Source: Sediminibacterium sp. TEGAF015
GTDB taxonomy: Bacteria > Bacteroidota > Bacteroidia > Chitinophagales > Chitinophagaceae
Assembly: GCF_025997995.1 (NCBI RefSeq)
Contig: NZ_AP026683.1
Location: 2,542,501 to 2,606,500, forward strand
Direction of reading: 5' to 3'
Length of the DNA stretch: 64,000 nucleotides
Below, in pieces: positions 16,595 through 26,276 of the stretch. Within the stretch, counting starts at the first letter, position 1. The number at the start of each line of letters is the position of its first letter. Position numbers and translations under genes: made by a program. The notes below the pieces were generated by a model, which saw only the letters and a list, made by a program, of their open reading frames with translations, had not been told where the DNA came from and did no database searches.

Positions 16595-18034
16595 ATGGAA
16601 TCCATCATTGAAGCAATAGGACAACTTTGTCAGCAGGCATTACAGCTGACACCAGACCGGATAGAAAAATTACCGCAAAGCGGAAGTGACCGAGTTTATT
16701 TCAGGGTATATAGTGCTACAAATACGTATATCGCTACTTACAATATCAACACCCGCGAAACAGCCACATTTGTTTATTTCAGTCAGCACTTTAAAAAAGC
16801 CCATCTTCCTGTTCCAGCTATTTTAGCAGTAAACGATACCAATACCATTTATTTACAGGAAGATTTGGGAACTGAATCACTGTTGAATAAACTGGAAGCA
16901 AGCGGACACGGTGAGTATGTATACCAGCTTTTTCAGAAAAGCCTTTCAGCATTGGCTCGCATGCAGGTACTAGGACATCAGGGTTTAGACTATAACTGGT
17001 GCTTAACAGCCAAGGAATTTGGTAAGCAAGCCATCATGAGTGATCTCTTGTATTTCAAGTATTATTTTCTGGACACCCTGCAATTGCCTTACGATAAACA
17101 GGCAATGCTGGATGATTTTGATGCATTGAGTACTTACTTAACACGTACGCAGAATAAGTATTTTATGTTCCGCGATTTTCAAAGCAGGAATATTATTGTA
17201 CAAAACGATCAGGTACATTTTATTGATTATCAGGGAGGCATGCAAGGTGCATTGCAATACGATGTGGCATCCTTGTTGTGGCAGGCAAAAGCAGAATTAA
17301 GCGAGGAATGGAAAGACCAATTGCTGGAATATTATATGGATCAGGTAGATCCATTATTGCCCGAACCCGTAGACAGAATTACGTTTGTAAGTCAGTACAA
17401 TGGCTATGTATTGATTCGTTTGTTACAGGTATTGGGTGCTTATGGATTTAGGGGCTTGTTTGAACGAAAAGCGCACTTTTTAGCGAGCATACCGCTGGCT
17501 TTACACAACCTGAAATTTTTCATTGAACACAAACGGGTGGGAATTGTAACACCTGAATTTGATCGTGTACTGAAGCTGGTAGTAGAAGACAGCATGATCA
17601 ATAAATTTGTAGCACCACAGGCCAATGAAAAAACACCGCTGGTGATTACCATCAACAGCTTTAGCTATAAGCGCGGATTGCCCCATGATGATACAGAGAA
17701 TGGAGGCGGGTTCATGTTTGATATGCGTGGTATTTTAAACCCGGGCCGATTTGATGAATACAAGAAGCAGAGCGGATTGGATAAACCTGTGCAGGACTTT
17801 TTAGAACAACGGACCAAAATGGGTAAGTTTCTAAACAGTGTCTGGGATTTAATAGACATCACGGTAGAAGATTATCTGAACAGGGATTTTGCGAATCTGA
17901 TGATTAACTTCGGATGTACCGGCGGACAGCACAGAAGTGTATATGCCGCTGAACAAACAGCCAGGCATCTAAGAAATAAGTACAAAGTAAAAGTGGTATT
18001 AACACATACCAATCGTGAAAACTGGGTAAAATAA
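16595..18034 (+). CDS. AmgK-like sugar kinase fused to a RapZ C-terminal domain
   Basis: The N-terminal part (about 1-330) is an aminoglycoside-phosphotransferase-type kinase like AmgK, which phosphorylates the anomeric position of MurNAc/GlcNAc. It has the catalytic loop FRDFQSRNIIV and the metal-binding FIDYQGGMQGALQYD. The C-terminal part (about 345-479) is a RapZ C-terminal domain: ITINSFSYKRGLP, DMRGILNPG and FGCTGGQHRSVYAAEQ. In E. coli this RapZ domain senses glucosamine-6-phosphate. The RapZ P-loop domain is absent and replaced by the kinase. The ATG at 16595 is chosen over an upstream TTG. A MurU-like gene follows after 8 bases, giving an AmgK-MurU recycling pair. Confidence 0.85.
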   Translation: MESIIEAIGQLCQQALQLTPDRIEKLPQSGSDRVYFRVYSATNTYIATYNINTRETATFVYFSQHFKKAHLPVPAILAVNDTNTIYLQEDLGTESLLNKLEASGHGEYVYQLFQKSLSALARMQVLGHQGLDYNWCLTAKEFGKQAIMSDLLYFKYYFLDTLQLPYDKQAMLDDFDALSTYLTRTQNKYFMFRDFQSRNIIVQNDQVHFIDYQGGMQGALQYDVASLLWQAKAELSEEWKDQLLEYYMDQVDPLLPEPVDRITFVSQYNGYVLIRLLQVLGAYGFRGLFERKAHFLASIPLALHNLKFFIEHKRVGIVTPEFDRVLKLVVEDSMINKFVAPQANEKTPLVITINSFSYKRGLPHDDTENGGGFMFDMRGILNPGRFDEYKKQSGLDKPVQDFLEQRTKMGKFLNSVWDLIDITVEDYLNRDFANLMINFGCTGGQHRSVYAAEQTARHLRNKYKVKVVLTHTNRENWVK

Positions 18035-18042
18035 ATCATGAT

Positions 18043-18762
18043 ATGAGAGCAATGATTTTTGCAGCAGGATTGGGTACCCGGTTAAAACCCTGGACCGATC
18101 ATCATCCCAAGGCGCTGGCCATGGTGAATGGAAAAAGTTTATTGCAAAGAAATATTTTATACCTGCAGGAATATGGAATAACAGAGGTAGTAGTAAACGT
18201 GCATCACTTTGCCGATCAGATTGTTGATGCGGTTGAGCAGAATCGCGGATGGGGCTCTGCTATTACTATTTCCGATGAAACGGATATGGTGCTGGAAACC
18301 GGGGGAGGCTTAAAAAAAGCCGCACCACTTTTTGAAGGCGAAGAAAATATCGTCATCCTGAATGCAGATATATTGACCAACCTGCAATTGGATCAGATGG
18401 TATTGCAGCACAAGAAAACCAATGCACTGGCAACACTGGCCGTTTCGCAAAGAGAATCGTCTCGTTATTTTTTATTCGGATCCGATAGTAAATTAAAAGG
18501 CTGGACCAATACCAATACAGGTGAAGTAAAGCCTGAAGGCTTAGATATGGAAGGGTTATTCAAACGAGCTTTCAGTGGATTACATGTAATACAAACAGCC
18601 TTGCTTAAAAAAATAAGCAGAGAGGGAAAATTCTCAATGGTAGATGTATACCTTGATCTTTGTGCTGCAGAATCCATTTATGCTTTTGACCATACAGGTG
18701 CGCTATTGCTTGATGTAGGTAAACCGGAAAGCCTGGTAAAAGCGGCCAGTTTATTTGAGTAA
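18043..18762 (+). CDS. MurU-like sugar-1-phosphate nucleotidyltransferase
   Basis: A 239-residue nucleotidyltransferase of the GT-A pyrophosphorylase type. The signature FAAGLGTRLKPWTDHHPKAL lies at the N-terminus, with metal-binding Asp in VILNADILTN and a KPEGLDMEG segment. MurU makes UDP-MurNAc from MurNAc-1-phosphate in the recycling route that bypasses MurA/MurB and hence fosfomycin. The preceding AmgK-like kinase supports this role over mannose- or glucose-1-phosphate transfer. Its stop codon overlaps the start of the next gene by one base. Confidence 0.8.
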   Translation: MRAMIFAAGLGTRLKPWTDHHPKALAMVNGKSLLQRNILYLQEYGITEVVVNVHHFADQIVDAVEQNRGWGSAITISDETDMVLETGGGLKKAAPLFEGEENIVILNADILTNLQLDQMVLQHKKTNALATLAVSQRESSRYFLFGSDSKLKGWTNTNTGEVKPEGLDMEGLFKRAFSGLHVIQTALLKKISREGKFSMVDVYLDLCAAESIYAFDHTGALLLDVGKPESLVKAASLFE

Positions 18763-19847
18763 TGAGCAATAGTAAAATGAATCAGATACTTCATTTTGCC
18801 TTGATTGGCTGTGGCAGGATTTCTACAGAGCATCTCAGCCAAATTGCCCGTGTTGGCAAACTGGTAGCTGTAGTAGATGTTGATTTGTTGAAAGCGAAAC
18901 AGACAGGTTTTCAATTTGGAGTTCCTTTTTTCACTAGTACTGTTCAATTGTATTCCTCTAAAATTGAGATGGATATTGTTGTTATAGCAACACCCAATGG
19001 ACTCCATGCAGCGCAAGCCATTGAAGCGCTGGAAAATGGATATCATGTTTTAGTTGAAAAGCCAGTTGCATTAACAACATCTGATATTTCCCTTATACAA
19101 GCTGCTGCAGAAAAAGCGGGTAAAAATATTTATACGATAATGCAGAATCGGTTTAATCCACCGGTGCAAATGATTAAAGCATTGTTGCGTGAGCATGCTT
19201 TGGGTGCTATTCAAAATGTAAGAGTGAAATGTTTCTGGCATAGACCAGCTTCCTATTATACCGATAGTTGGCACGGAACTTTATTGCTCGATGGCGGTGT
19301 TTTGTATACACAGTACAGCCATTTTATTGATCTTCTTTGCTGGTTTCTCGGCAAAGGCAAATTGCTGGAAGCCAGCTTTAACAATCGTTTGCACGAAGGA
19401 CTGATTGAATTTGAAGATGAAGGAAATCTGAAAATGATTTTTGAAAATAATATAAGTGTGCAAATGGAGTATGGCATTAACGAGCCGCAAATAAACCGGG
19501 AAGGATCCATAGAAATCATTGGTGAGAAGGGGCGGGTTAAAGCTGGAGGTGCTTACTTAAATGAATGGGATTATTCAACTGATGATAGTGTGTTGCAAAA
19601 AAAGATTGACTTACTGCTGAAAGCGTTTTTTTCTGTTACTAATACAGATGTAACTACTATGTCAAATTTGTACCAGCCATCATTCGAACCGAACAATTAC
19701 GGAAATTATAAGGGTAGCATGCGCAATCATCACAAAGTGTATGATAATCTGGTGCAGTCGTTAAAGCATCAAGTGCCTTATTATACCACAATTGAAGAAG
19801 CAAAAAATACTATTGAACTGATTAATCTCATTTATCAGGCACGGTAA
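18762..19847 (+). CDS. Gfo/Idh/MocA family NAD-dependent oxidoreductase
   Basis: A 361-residue dehydrogenase. The Rossmann domain has ALIGCGRISTEHL near residue 12, and the catalytic-lysine motif is VLVEKPVAL. The C-terminal domain contains QNRFNPPVQMIKALL and WHGTLLLDGGVLYTQYSHFIDLL, a pattern close to WbpB/WlbA, which oxidise UDP-GlcNAc-uronate at C3. The hexapeptide acyltransferase next door matches WbpD in that pathway, but no WbpE-like aminotransferase is present here. The start overlaps the upstream stop codon; a second ATG five codons in is possible. Exact substrate unproven. Confidence 0.82.
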   Translation: MSNSKMNQILHFALIGCGRISTEHLSQIARVGKLVAVVDVDLLKAKQTGFQFGVPFFTSTVQLYSSKIEMDIVVIATPNGLHAAQAIEALENGYHVLVEKPVALTTSDISLIQAAAEKAGKNIYTIMQNRFNPPVQMIKALLREHALGAIQNVRVKCFWHRPASYYTDSWHGTLLLDGGVLYTQYSHFIDLLCWFLGKGKLLEASFNNRLHEGLIEFEDEGNLKMIFENNISVQMEYGINEPQINREGSIEIIGEKGRVKAGGAYLNEWDYSTDDSVLQKKIDLLLKAFFSVTNTDVTTMSNLYQPSFEPNNYGNYKGSMRNHHKVYDNLVQSLKHQVPYYTTIEEAKNTIELINLIYQAR

Positions 19848-19876
19848 TTGAACTAAATTGAATAAAATTTAGTGCC

Positions 19877-20335
19877 ATGCTACCCACTTTTAATTTAATA
19901 GAGTCTTCTGTGCGCGATGTTCAGTTTGGAAAAAATGTAACCATTGTTGGACCTGTTAATATTTATGGTTGCATTATCGGCCATGATTCACGTGTAGGAC
20001 CATTTACCGAAATACAATCCAATGTAACTATTGGTGAGCGATGTAAAATTCAGTCTCACAGTTTTATATGCAGTCTAGTAACCATTGGCAATGATTGCTT
20101 CATAGGACATGGAGTCATGTTTATCAATGATTTATTTTCAGAAGGAAGACCAGCAGGCGATGCATCTAAATGGCAAGCTACATTCATTGGAAATCATGTT
20201 TCCATAGGTAGCAATGCTACTATTTTACCTGTAACTATTTGTGACAATGTGGTCATTGGTGCAGGCGCTGTGGTTACAAAGGACATTAATGAGCCTGGGT
20301 TTTATGCAGGCAATCCCGCCAAAAAAATCCGATAA
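19877..20335 (+). CDS. Hexapeptide-repeat acyltransferase (WbpD/WlbB-like)
   Basis: A 152-residue left-handed beta-helix acyltransferase with repeated [LIV]-G-x-x hexads (IGHDSRVGPFTEIQ, IGERCKIQSH, IGNDCFIGHGVMF). The ending VVIGAGAVVTKDINEPGFYAGNPAKKIR is typical of N-acetyltransferases acting on sugar nucleotides. The usual catalytic His is present in GHGVMF. It follows the Gfo/Idh gene by about 30 bases. Together they could form part of a UDP-diacetamido-uronate pathway, but the aminotransferase is missing, so an alternative sugar-nucleotide acetylation is possible. Confidence 0.85.
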   Translation: MLPTFNLIESSVRDVQFGKNVTIVGPVNIYGCIIGHDSRVGPFTEIQSNVTIGERCKIQSHSFICSLVTIGNDCFIGHGVMFINDLFSEGRPAGDASKWQATFIGNHVSIGSNATILPVTICDNVVIGAGAVVTKDINEPGFYAGNPAKKIR

Positions 20336-20392
20336 TAGAATAGTAGGGTTAATGACTATGATAACCCCGCTTAATTGCTCAGTCTGATGGTA

Positions 20393-21544
20393 TTAGACTT
20401 TGATATAGATTTTTTTCTTGTCTAATACATACACAATCAGCCAGTAAAAAGCAATCATACAGAGTGCGTATACTAAAGAGCCTACTCTGGCATCTTCTGC
20501 AATGGGTTTGCAAAGTGTATTATAAAACCAAGATAAAAAGCTGGTATAGTGTTTGGTGCCATCTGCATCCGTTTCAGATACCCATCTGAGTAAGCTAGAT
20601 AATCTTGGCAAGAAGCCGCTCAATACAAAAATAAAAAGCGGGTTTTTCCCAAATACATCAAAGAAACGGCTCCATGCACCTTTAGCCCCTTTAAATTCAA
20701 TGGCATAAATCATTACGCCAATGGTTAAAATGGCCAAACCTGTTGTATATAAAGTATAACTGCTGGTCCAGATTTTTTTATTGATGGGGAATACCAAGTC
20801 CCAGCAATACCCACTGAAAGTTAGCACCAAACCTGCAACAAAAAGGCTGCTAAGCATATCGGCGTTTTTCCCTTTCAACTGAATGTATTGACCAACTAAA
20901 AATCCAAAAATCACCTGTACAATAGCTGCAGGCGTGCTCATGAACCCTTCCGGATCAAACGGAACACCTTCTCCCTTGTAAATATGGGTAACGCCTAAAA
21001 TATCTATATCAATGGCGGTTCCAAACCAGCCTTGTAAACTATATGGGTCACCGTCTGCACCCAATGCATAACAAACGAACCAGTAAAGCAACAGAATGGC
21101 CATGCCAATTACATAGGCGCCGCGGGTTTTTCCATAAAACACAATAACAGAAGCAAAGAAATAACAGAGTGCAATTCTTTGTAAAACGCCTAATATTCTT
21201 ACGTTCTCCCATGTTTTAAAAACCAATTCTTCGCCATCCCATTTTACAAAAGGACTCCAGTGCAACAACACACCAATCCCAAAAATGAGTAGGGTTCTTT
21301 TGATTACTTTTTTCCAGAATTCAGCCGGGCCTGCTGCTTCAAAACGAGGCATCACAAATGCCATGGCATTGCCAACAGCAAACAAAAAGAAAGGGAATAC
21401 CAGGTCTGTTGGCGTTACGCCATGCCAGGGTGCATGTTGTAAAGGGCCAAAAATATGCCCCCAGCTACCTGGATTATTAACTAAAATCATCAAGGCAACA
21501 GTTGCGCCTCTGAAAACGTCCAGTGAATAGTATCTGTTTCCCAT
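20393..21544 (-). CDS. Membrane acyltransferase of the DUF5009/heparan-alpha-glucosaminide N-acetyltransferase type
   Basis: Polytopic inner-membrane protein of 383 residues with about ten hydrophobic helices. The N-terminus YYSLDVFRGATVALMILVNN and the next segment TPTDLVFPFFLFAVGNAMAF are characteristic of the DUF1624/DUF5009 NagX-like family, related to lysosomal HGSNAT. The putative role is acetyl transfer across the membrane to an aminosugar. The gene is divergent from gmd and faces the acyltransferase gene convergently. The amino-sugar neighbourhood fits. No substrate evidence exists in the sequence. Confidence 0.82.
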   Translation of the reverse strand: MGNRYYSLDVFRGATVALMILVNNPGSWGHIFGPLQHAPWHGVTPTDLVFPFFLFAVGNAMAFVMPRFEAAGPAEFWKKVIKRTLLIFGIGVLLHWSPFVKWDGEELVFKTWENVRILGVLQRIALCYFFASVIVFYGKTRGAYVIGMAILLLYWFVCYALGADGDPYSLQGWFGTAIDIDILGVTHIYKGEGVPFDPEGFMSTPAAIVQVIFGFLVGQYIQLKGKNADMLSSLFVAGLVLTFSGYCWDLVFPINKKIWTSSYTLYTTGLAILTIGVMIYAIEFKGAKGAWSRFFDVFGKNPLFIFVLSGFLPRLSSLLRWVSETDADGTKHYTSFLSWFYNTLCKPIAEDARVGSLVYALCMIAFYWLIVYVLDKKKIYIKV

Positions 21545-21602
21545 AATTGGCTAAGTGTAAAAGCTAAGTTATACTAATTGGATATTGCTACCAATTTATG
21601 CT

Positions 21603-21624
21603 ATATGCATTTTAGGTTGCATAT
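21603..21624. promoter_or_regulatory. Inverted repeat in the gmd upstream region
   Basis: ATATGCA and TGCATAT form perfect 7-base arms around an 8-base spacer, between divergent genes and 18 bases before the gmd ATG. The right end overlaps CATATTTG, a 7/8 match to the -7 consensus. It could be an operator or chance in AT-rich DNA. Confidence 0.3.
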
Positions 21625-21642
21625 TTGCATGAATCTAGGATC

Positions 21643-22758
21643 ATGAAAAAAGCATTAATTACGGGCATCACCGGCCAGGACGGTGCATATTTAGCAGAAC
21701 TGCTGCTGAAGAAGGGCTATGAAGTGCATGGAATCAAGCGCAGGAGTTCGCTTTTCAATACACAAAGAATCGATCATTTTTACGAGGACCCACATATTCC
21801 AGACCGACATATGGTACTGCATTACGGCGATTTAACTGATAGTACGAATTTGATTCGGATTATTCAGGAAGTGCAGCCCGATGAAATTTATAACCTTGCT
21901 GCCATGAGTCATGTGCATGTGAGTTTTGAAACACCCGAATACACCGCCAATGCGGATGGAGTGGGAGCATTGAGAATATTGGAGGCAATACGTTTGCTGG
22001 GGTTAACTAAAAAGACAAAATTCTATCAGGCATCTACCTCAGAATTATATGGATTGGTACAGGCTGTTCCGCAAAGTGAAACCACGCCATTTTATCCCAG
22101 AAGCCCTTATGCGGTAGCTAAGTTATATGCTTACTGGATTACAGTGAATTACAGAGAAGCCTATGGCATGTATGCCTGCAATGGAATTTTATTCAATCAT
22201 GAAAGTCCGTTAAGAGGAGAAACTTTTGTAACCCGAAAAATTACCCGCGCCGTAGCCCGTATTTCGATGGGATTACAGGATGTTCTTTACTTAGGAAACC
22301 TAGATGCACAAAGAGATTGGGGGCATGCTAAAGATTATGTAGAAGGAATGTGGCTGATGTTGCAGCAAGAACAGCCAGAAGATTTTGTATTGGCAACTGG
22401 AGTTACTACTTATATCCGTGATTTTGTTAGAATGGCTTTCGCTGAAGTAGGAGTTACCCTGGCATTTAGTGGAGAGGGAGTGAATGAAATAGGTACAATT
22501 GCGGCTATTGAAAATGTGCAACACTCATCTATGAAAGTAGGACAGGTTGTGGTAAAAGTAGACCCTCGTTATTACAGACCTACTGAAGTTGATTTATTAA
22601 TTGGAGATGCAACCAAGGCTAAGAAGAAATTAAACTGGTCGCCTAAATATACTTTAGCTGAAATGGTAAAAGAGATGGTGGCGGCAGATATTGTATTGTT
22701 TAAAAAAGAACAGTTGTTGAAAGACAATGGATTTGCAACAGAAAAGGAACATGAATAA
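21643..22758 (+). CDS. gmd: GDP-mannose 4,6-dehydratase
   Basis: Converts GDP-D-mannose to GDP-4-keto-6-deoxymannose, the first step to GDP-L-fucose. This short-chain dehydrogenase begins [19 protein letters not shown]. It has the STSELYG catalytic segment and the Tyr-x3-Lys motif in [31 protein letters not shown] is a strong GMD signature. At 371 residues it is standard. The ATG at 21643 is chosen; a TTG six codons upstream is not needed. It overlaps wcaG by 8 bases, so both enzymes are coupled. Confidence 0.96.
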   Translation: MKKALITGITGQDGAYLAELLLKKGYEVHGIKRRSSLFNTQRIDHFYEDPHIPDRHMVLHYGDLTDSTNLIRIIQEVQPDEIYNLAAMSHVHVSFETPEYTANADGVGALRILEAIRLLGLTKKTKFYQASTSELYGLVQAVPQSETTPFYPRSPYAVAKLYAYWITVNYREAYGMYACNGILFNHESPLRGETFVTRKITRAVARISMGLQDVLYLGNLDAQRDWGHAKDYVEGMWLMLQQEQPEDFVLATGVTTYIRDFVRMAFAEVGVTLAFSGEGVNEIGTIAAIENVQHSSMKVGQVVVKVDPRYYRPTEVDLLIGDATKAKKKLNWSPKYTLAEMVKEMVAADIVLFKKEQLLKDNGFATEKEHE

Positions 22759-23695
22759 GCAAGCAAAAATATATGTGGCCGGTCACAGAGGCATGGTGGG
22801 TAGCGCTATTGTCAGAAAGCTGGAAACTTTAGGTTATACTTCTATTATTACCCGAACTTCAAAGGAGCTGGATTTGAGGAATCAACAGGCTGTTGCTGAT
22901 TTCTTTGCAACAGAAAAGCCCGACTATGTATTTCTGGCTGCAGCCAAAGTTGGTGGAATCGTTGCTAATAACACATATCGCGCAGAATTTATTTACGACA
23001 ACCTTATGATGGAGAGTAATATTATTCATCAGAGTTATGTAAATGGTGTGCAAAAATTATTGTTTTTAGGTTCTTCCTGTATTTATCCTAAAATGGCCCC
23101 ACAGCCGCTGAAAGAAGAATATTTACTCAGTGGCTATTTGGAAGAAACCAATCAACCCTATGCAATTGCAAAGATTGCAGGTATAGAATTATGTGACAGT
23201 TATCGTGCCCAGTATGGCTGTAATTTTATTTCTGCCATGCCCACGAATTTGTATGGTCCCAATGACAACTACGATCTGGAAAAAAGTCATGTATTGCCAG
23301 CCATGTTGCGTAAGTTCATTACTGCTAAAGCAAATGATGAAGCTACAGTTACAATCTGGGGATCAGGAACTCCAAGAAGAGAATTTCTGCATGTGGATGA
23401 TCTGGCAGAAGCCTGTTTGTACCTGATGGAAAATTATAATGAAAAAGGTTTGGTAAATATTGGAACAGGAGTAGATGTGACTATTCTGGAACTTGCTCAG
23501 ATGGTTAAAGAAATTACAGGCTATCAGGGTGAGATTGTGCTGGATGCTTCCAAACCTGATGGTACCCCCCGAAAACTAATGGATGTAAGCAAAATCAATG
23601 GATTTGGCTGGAAAGCCAGGATAGATTTATATCAGGGCATTTCAATGGTCTATGATTTGGTAAAAAATGCTCCTTGGAATAGCTCAGGAAAATAA
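22751..23695 (+). CDS. wcaG: GDP-L-fucose synthase
   Basis: Epimerase-reductase that turns the Gmd product into GDP-L-fucose using NADPH. The N-terminus [20 protein letters not shown] and the segment [10 protein letters not shown] are diagnostic. The catalytic residues lie in LGSSCIYPK and [11 protein letters not shown] (Tyr-x3-Lys). [10 protein letters not shown] follows. The frame is open back to 22727, but the ATG at 22751, inside the end of gmd, gives the family start. The 314-residue length is normal. The product is probably used for surface glycans. Fucosylated carotenoids are another possibility, given the cluster downstream. Confidence 0.96.
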   Translation: MNKQAKIYVAGHRGMVGSAIVRKLETLGYTSIITRTSKELDLRNQQAVADFFATEKPDYVFLAAAKVGGIVANNTYRAEFIYDNLMMESNIIHQSYVNGVQKLLFLGSSCIYPKMAPQPLKEEYLLSGYLEETNQPYAIAKIAGIELCDSYRAQYGCNFISAMPTNLYGPNDNYDLEKSHVLPAMLRKFITAKANDEATVTIWGSGTPRREFLHVDDLAEACLYLMENYNEKGLVNIGTGVDVTILELAQMVKEITGYQGEIVLDASKPDGTPRKLMDVSKINGFGWKARIDLYQGISMVYDLVKNAPWNSSGK

Positions 23696-23739
23696 GTAAG
23701 CATACAAAACAGTAACTTTATATTCATACAAAATTATTT

Positions 23740-24795
23740 ATGTCTAAGAGAATCATCATTACCGGGGGCGCCGGTTTTATAGGCTCGCATGTTGTAAGAT
23801 TATTCGTTAATAAATATCCTGATTATACTATTATTAACCTGGATGCGTTAACCTATGCTGGCAATCTGGAAAATCTACGTGATATTGAAAACAAACCCAA
23901 TTATCATTTTGCCAAAGTGAATATACTGGACGTAAAAGCTGTGGAGGATTTGTTTGACCAATATCAGGTTACAGATATGATACATTTGGCAGCTGAGTCG
24001 CATGTAGATCGTTCCATTGTTTCTCCTTTGGATTTTGTGTACACCAATGTGATTGGGACTGTTAATTTGTTGAATACCGCAAAACAGAAGTGGGCAGCGG
24101 ATTTGAGCAATCATCGTTTTTATCATGTATCAACGGATGAAGTATACGGAAGTCTGGGAACAGAGGGTTTGTTCACGGAAGAAACCGCCTATGATCCACG
24201 TTCGCCATATTCTGCAAGTAAAGCATCTTCCGATCATTTTGTAAAAGCTTATCATGAAACCTATCATTTGCCGGTTGTAATTACCAACTGTTCCAATAAC
24301 TATGGGCCGTTTCATTTTCCGGAGAAACTGATCCCTTTGTTTATTAATAATATTTTGCAGGGGAAACCATTGCCTGTTTACGGAGATGGATTGTATACAC
24401 GTGACTGGTTGTATGTGAAAGACCATGCGCTGGCCATTGATCTGGTATTCCATAAAGGAGTGAATGGAGAAACCTACAATATTGGTGGATTTAACGAATG
24501 GAAGAATATTGATCTGGTAAAATTATTGTGTCAGCAAATGGATGAAAAGCTGGGCAAGCCGGCAGGTACTAGCGAAAAACTAATTACCTATATCAAAGAT
24601 CGCCCTGGTCACGACAGAAGGTATGCGATTGATGCTACCAAAATTAACCGTGAGCTGGGTTGGAAGCCAACGGTTACTTTCCAGCAGGGGTTGAGTGAAA
24701 CCATTGATTGGTTCTTGGCCAATACCGAATGGCTGAACAACGTTACCAGTGGTAATTACCAGCATTATTACGAATCCATGTATAGTAACAAATAA
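23740..24795 (+). CDS. rfbB: dTDP-glucose 4,6-dehydratase
   Basis: Second step of dTDP-L-rhamnose synthesis. This short-chain dehydrogenase starts IIITGGAGFIGSHVVRLFV. It has the HVSTDEVYGSLG catalytic Asp-Glu segment and SPYSASKASSDHFV with the Tyr-x3-Lys pair. TRDWLYVKDHALAI and DRPGHDRRYAID are typical. At 351 residues it is full length. It is separated from wcaG by 44 bases with an imperfect -7 element (TAACTTTA), so it may begin a new transcript with rfbC and rfbA. Confidence 0.96.
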   Translation: MSKRIIITGGAGFIGSHVVRLFVNKYPDYTIINLDALTYAGNLENLRDIENKPNYHFAKVNILDVKAVEDLFDQYQVTDMIHLAAESHVDRSIVSPLDFVYTNVIGTVNLLNTAKQKWAADLSNHRFYHVSTDEVYGSLGTEGLFTEETAYDPRSPYSASKASSDHFVKAYHETYHLPVVITNCSNNYGPFHFPEKLIPLFINNILQGKPLPVYGDGLYTRDWLYVKDHALAIDLVFHKGVNGETYNIGGFNEWKNIDLVKLLCQQMDEKLGKPAGTSEKLITYIKDRPGHDRRYAIDATKINRELGWKPTVTFQQGLSETIDWFLANTEWLNNVTSGNYQHYYESMYSNK

Positions 24796-24797
24796 TC

Positions 24798-25355
24798 ATG
24801 CAGATAGAGTATACCCCCATAGAAGGTTGTTTTATAATTCACGATACATTTTTTGGTGATAGTCGTGGGTATTTTTTTGAGAGTTTTAATAGAAGCACTT
24901 TTCTAGAGAAAACAGGCGTAGCAGTAGATTTTGTACAGGATAACCAGTCTCAGTCGGGCAGAGGTGTTTTGAGGGGCTTGCATTTTCAGCATGGAGAGTT
25001 TGCGCAAGCGAAACTAGTTCGTGTATTAAATGGAACTGTGCTGGATGTTGCGGTAGATTTAAGAAAAGACTCAAAAACTTTTGGTCAGCACGTAGCAGTA
25101 GAATTGAGTGGAGAGAGTCGTACGCAGTTTTTTGTGCCACGTGGTTTTGCACATGGTTTTGTAGTATTGAGTGAACAGGCAACATTTTTTTATAAGTGTG
25201 ATAATTATTATCACAAAGCATCTGAAGGAGGCATTGCTTTCAATGACCCGGATCTGGGCATTGATTGGAAGTTGCCTGCTGATCAATTATTGCTTTCAGA
25301 TAAAGACAAGGAACTGCCTTTTTTGAAAGACTGTATCAATAGCTTACAATTTTAA
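24798..25355 (+). CDS. rfbC: dTDP-4-dehydrorhamnose 3,5-epimerase
   Basis: Cupin-fold epimerase of 185 residues. It has the active-site His in LRGLHFQ, and [22 protein letters not shown] and [16 protein letters not shown] follow in the expected order. It starts two bases after the rfbB stop and is followed 17 bases later by rfbA, so this is one operon. The final reductase of the rhamnose pathway (rfbD) is not in this cluster, so the end product could be rhamnose made with a distant rfbD, or another dTDP-deoxysugar. Confidence 0.95.
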   Translation: MQIEYTPIEGCFIIHDTFFGDSRGYFFESFNRSTFLEKTGVAVDFVQDNQSQSGRGVLRGLHFQHGEFAQAKLVRVLNGTVLDVAVDLRKDSKTFGQHVAVELSGESRTQFFVPRGFAHGFVVLSEQATFFYKCDNYYHKASEGGIAFNDPDLGIDWKLPADQLLLSDKDKELPFLKDCINSLQF

Positions 25356-25372
25356 ATATTTATACCGCAGAT

Positions 25373-26236
25373 ATGAAAGGAATCATTTTAGCAGGAGGAT
25401 CAGGAACCAGGTTGTATCCAATTACCAAAGGAATCAGTAAGCAGCTGATGCCGGTATACGATAAGCCCATGATTTATTATCCGCTGTCGGTGTTGATGCT
25501 GGCAGGTATTAGGGAAATCCTGTTCATTACTACTCCGCAAGATTCCGATCAGTTCCAGCGATTATTGGGAGATGGTGCTGAAATTGGGTGTTCGTTCACG
25601 TATGCTGTTCAACACGAACCCAATGGATTGGCGCAGGCATTTGTGATTGGAGAGCAATTCATTGGGAACGATAAAGTTTGCCTGATCCTGGGGGATAATA
25701 TTTTTTATGGGGCAGGTTTCAGTAAACTGGTGCAAAGCTTCAACGATGTAAACGGTGCGGCGGTATTTGCTTATGAAGTAAATGATCCGGAGCGATATGG
25801 TGTAGTTGAATTTGATGCAGATAAAAAAGCGATTTCCATAGAAGAGAAGCCGAAGCAGCCTAAATCTAATTATGCAGTACCAGGACTATATTTCTATGAT
25901 AATTCAGTTGTGGAAATTGCCAAAAATATCAAGCCCTCACCCAGAGGCGAGTATGAGATAACCGATGTAAACCGTGTTTACCTGAACGCGGGAAAATTGC
26001 AGGTGGGTATTATGAACAGAGGTACAGCCTGGTTAGATACGGGTACTTTTGATTCATTTGCGGATGCCTGTGAATTTGTAAGAGTTATTGAGAAAAGACA
26101 GAGTCAGAAAATTGGTTGTATAGAGGAAGTAGCCTATCGTATGGGATTCATTGATCGCGTACAACTCATGGTTTTAGCTGAAAAATATGCTAAAAGTGGT
26201 TATGGTGAATACCTGAAGCGTTTAAAGGTTTTGTAG
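25373..26236 (+). CDS. rfbA: Glucose-1-phosphate thymidylyltransferase
   Basis: Makes dTDP-glucose from glucose-1-phosphate and dTTP, the first step of dTDP-sugar synthesis. The N-terminal signature [20 protein letters not shown] is complete, followed by [18 protein letters not shown] and the metal-site [27 protein letters not shown] and [13 protein letters not shown] complete the RmlA pattern. At 287 residues it is the normal length. It is the last gene of rfbB-rfbC-rfbA, with the CarH-like regulator 40 bases downstream. Confidence 0.97.
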   Translation: MKGIILAGGSGTRLYPITKGISKQLMPVYDKPMIYYPLSVLMLAGIREILFITTPQDSDQFQRLLGDGAEIGCSFTYAVQHEPNGLAQAFVIGEQFIGNDKVCLILGDNIFYGAGFSKLVQSFNDVNGAAVFAYEVNDPERYGVVEFDADKKAISIEEKPKQPKSNYAVPGLYFYDNSVVEIAKNIKPSPRGEYEITDVNRVYLNAGKLQVGIMNRGTAWLDTGTFDSFADACEFVRVIEKRQSQKIGCIEEVAYRMGFIDRVQLMVLAEKYAKSGYGEYLKRLKVL

Positions 26237-26276
26237 GTATTTTAAACAAAATCGGCAATGCAGCGTTACTAATGCT

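Noticed and set aside
20346-20367. GGGTTA/TAACCC inverted repeat between the acyltransferase and the DUF5009 gene
   Set aside because: The stem has only 6 bases, the loop is long and no T-run follows on either side, so I do not call it a terminator.
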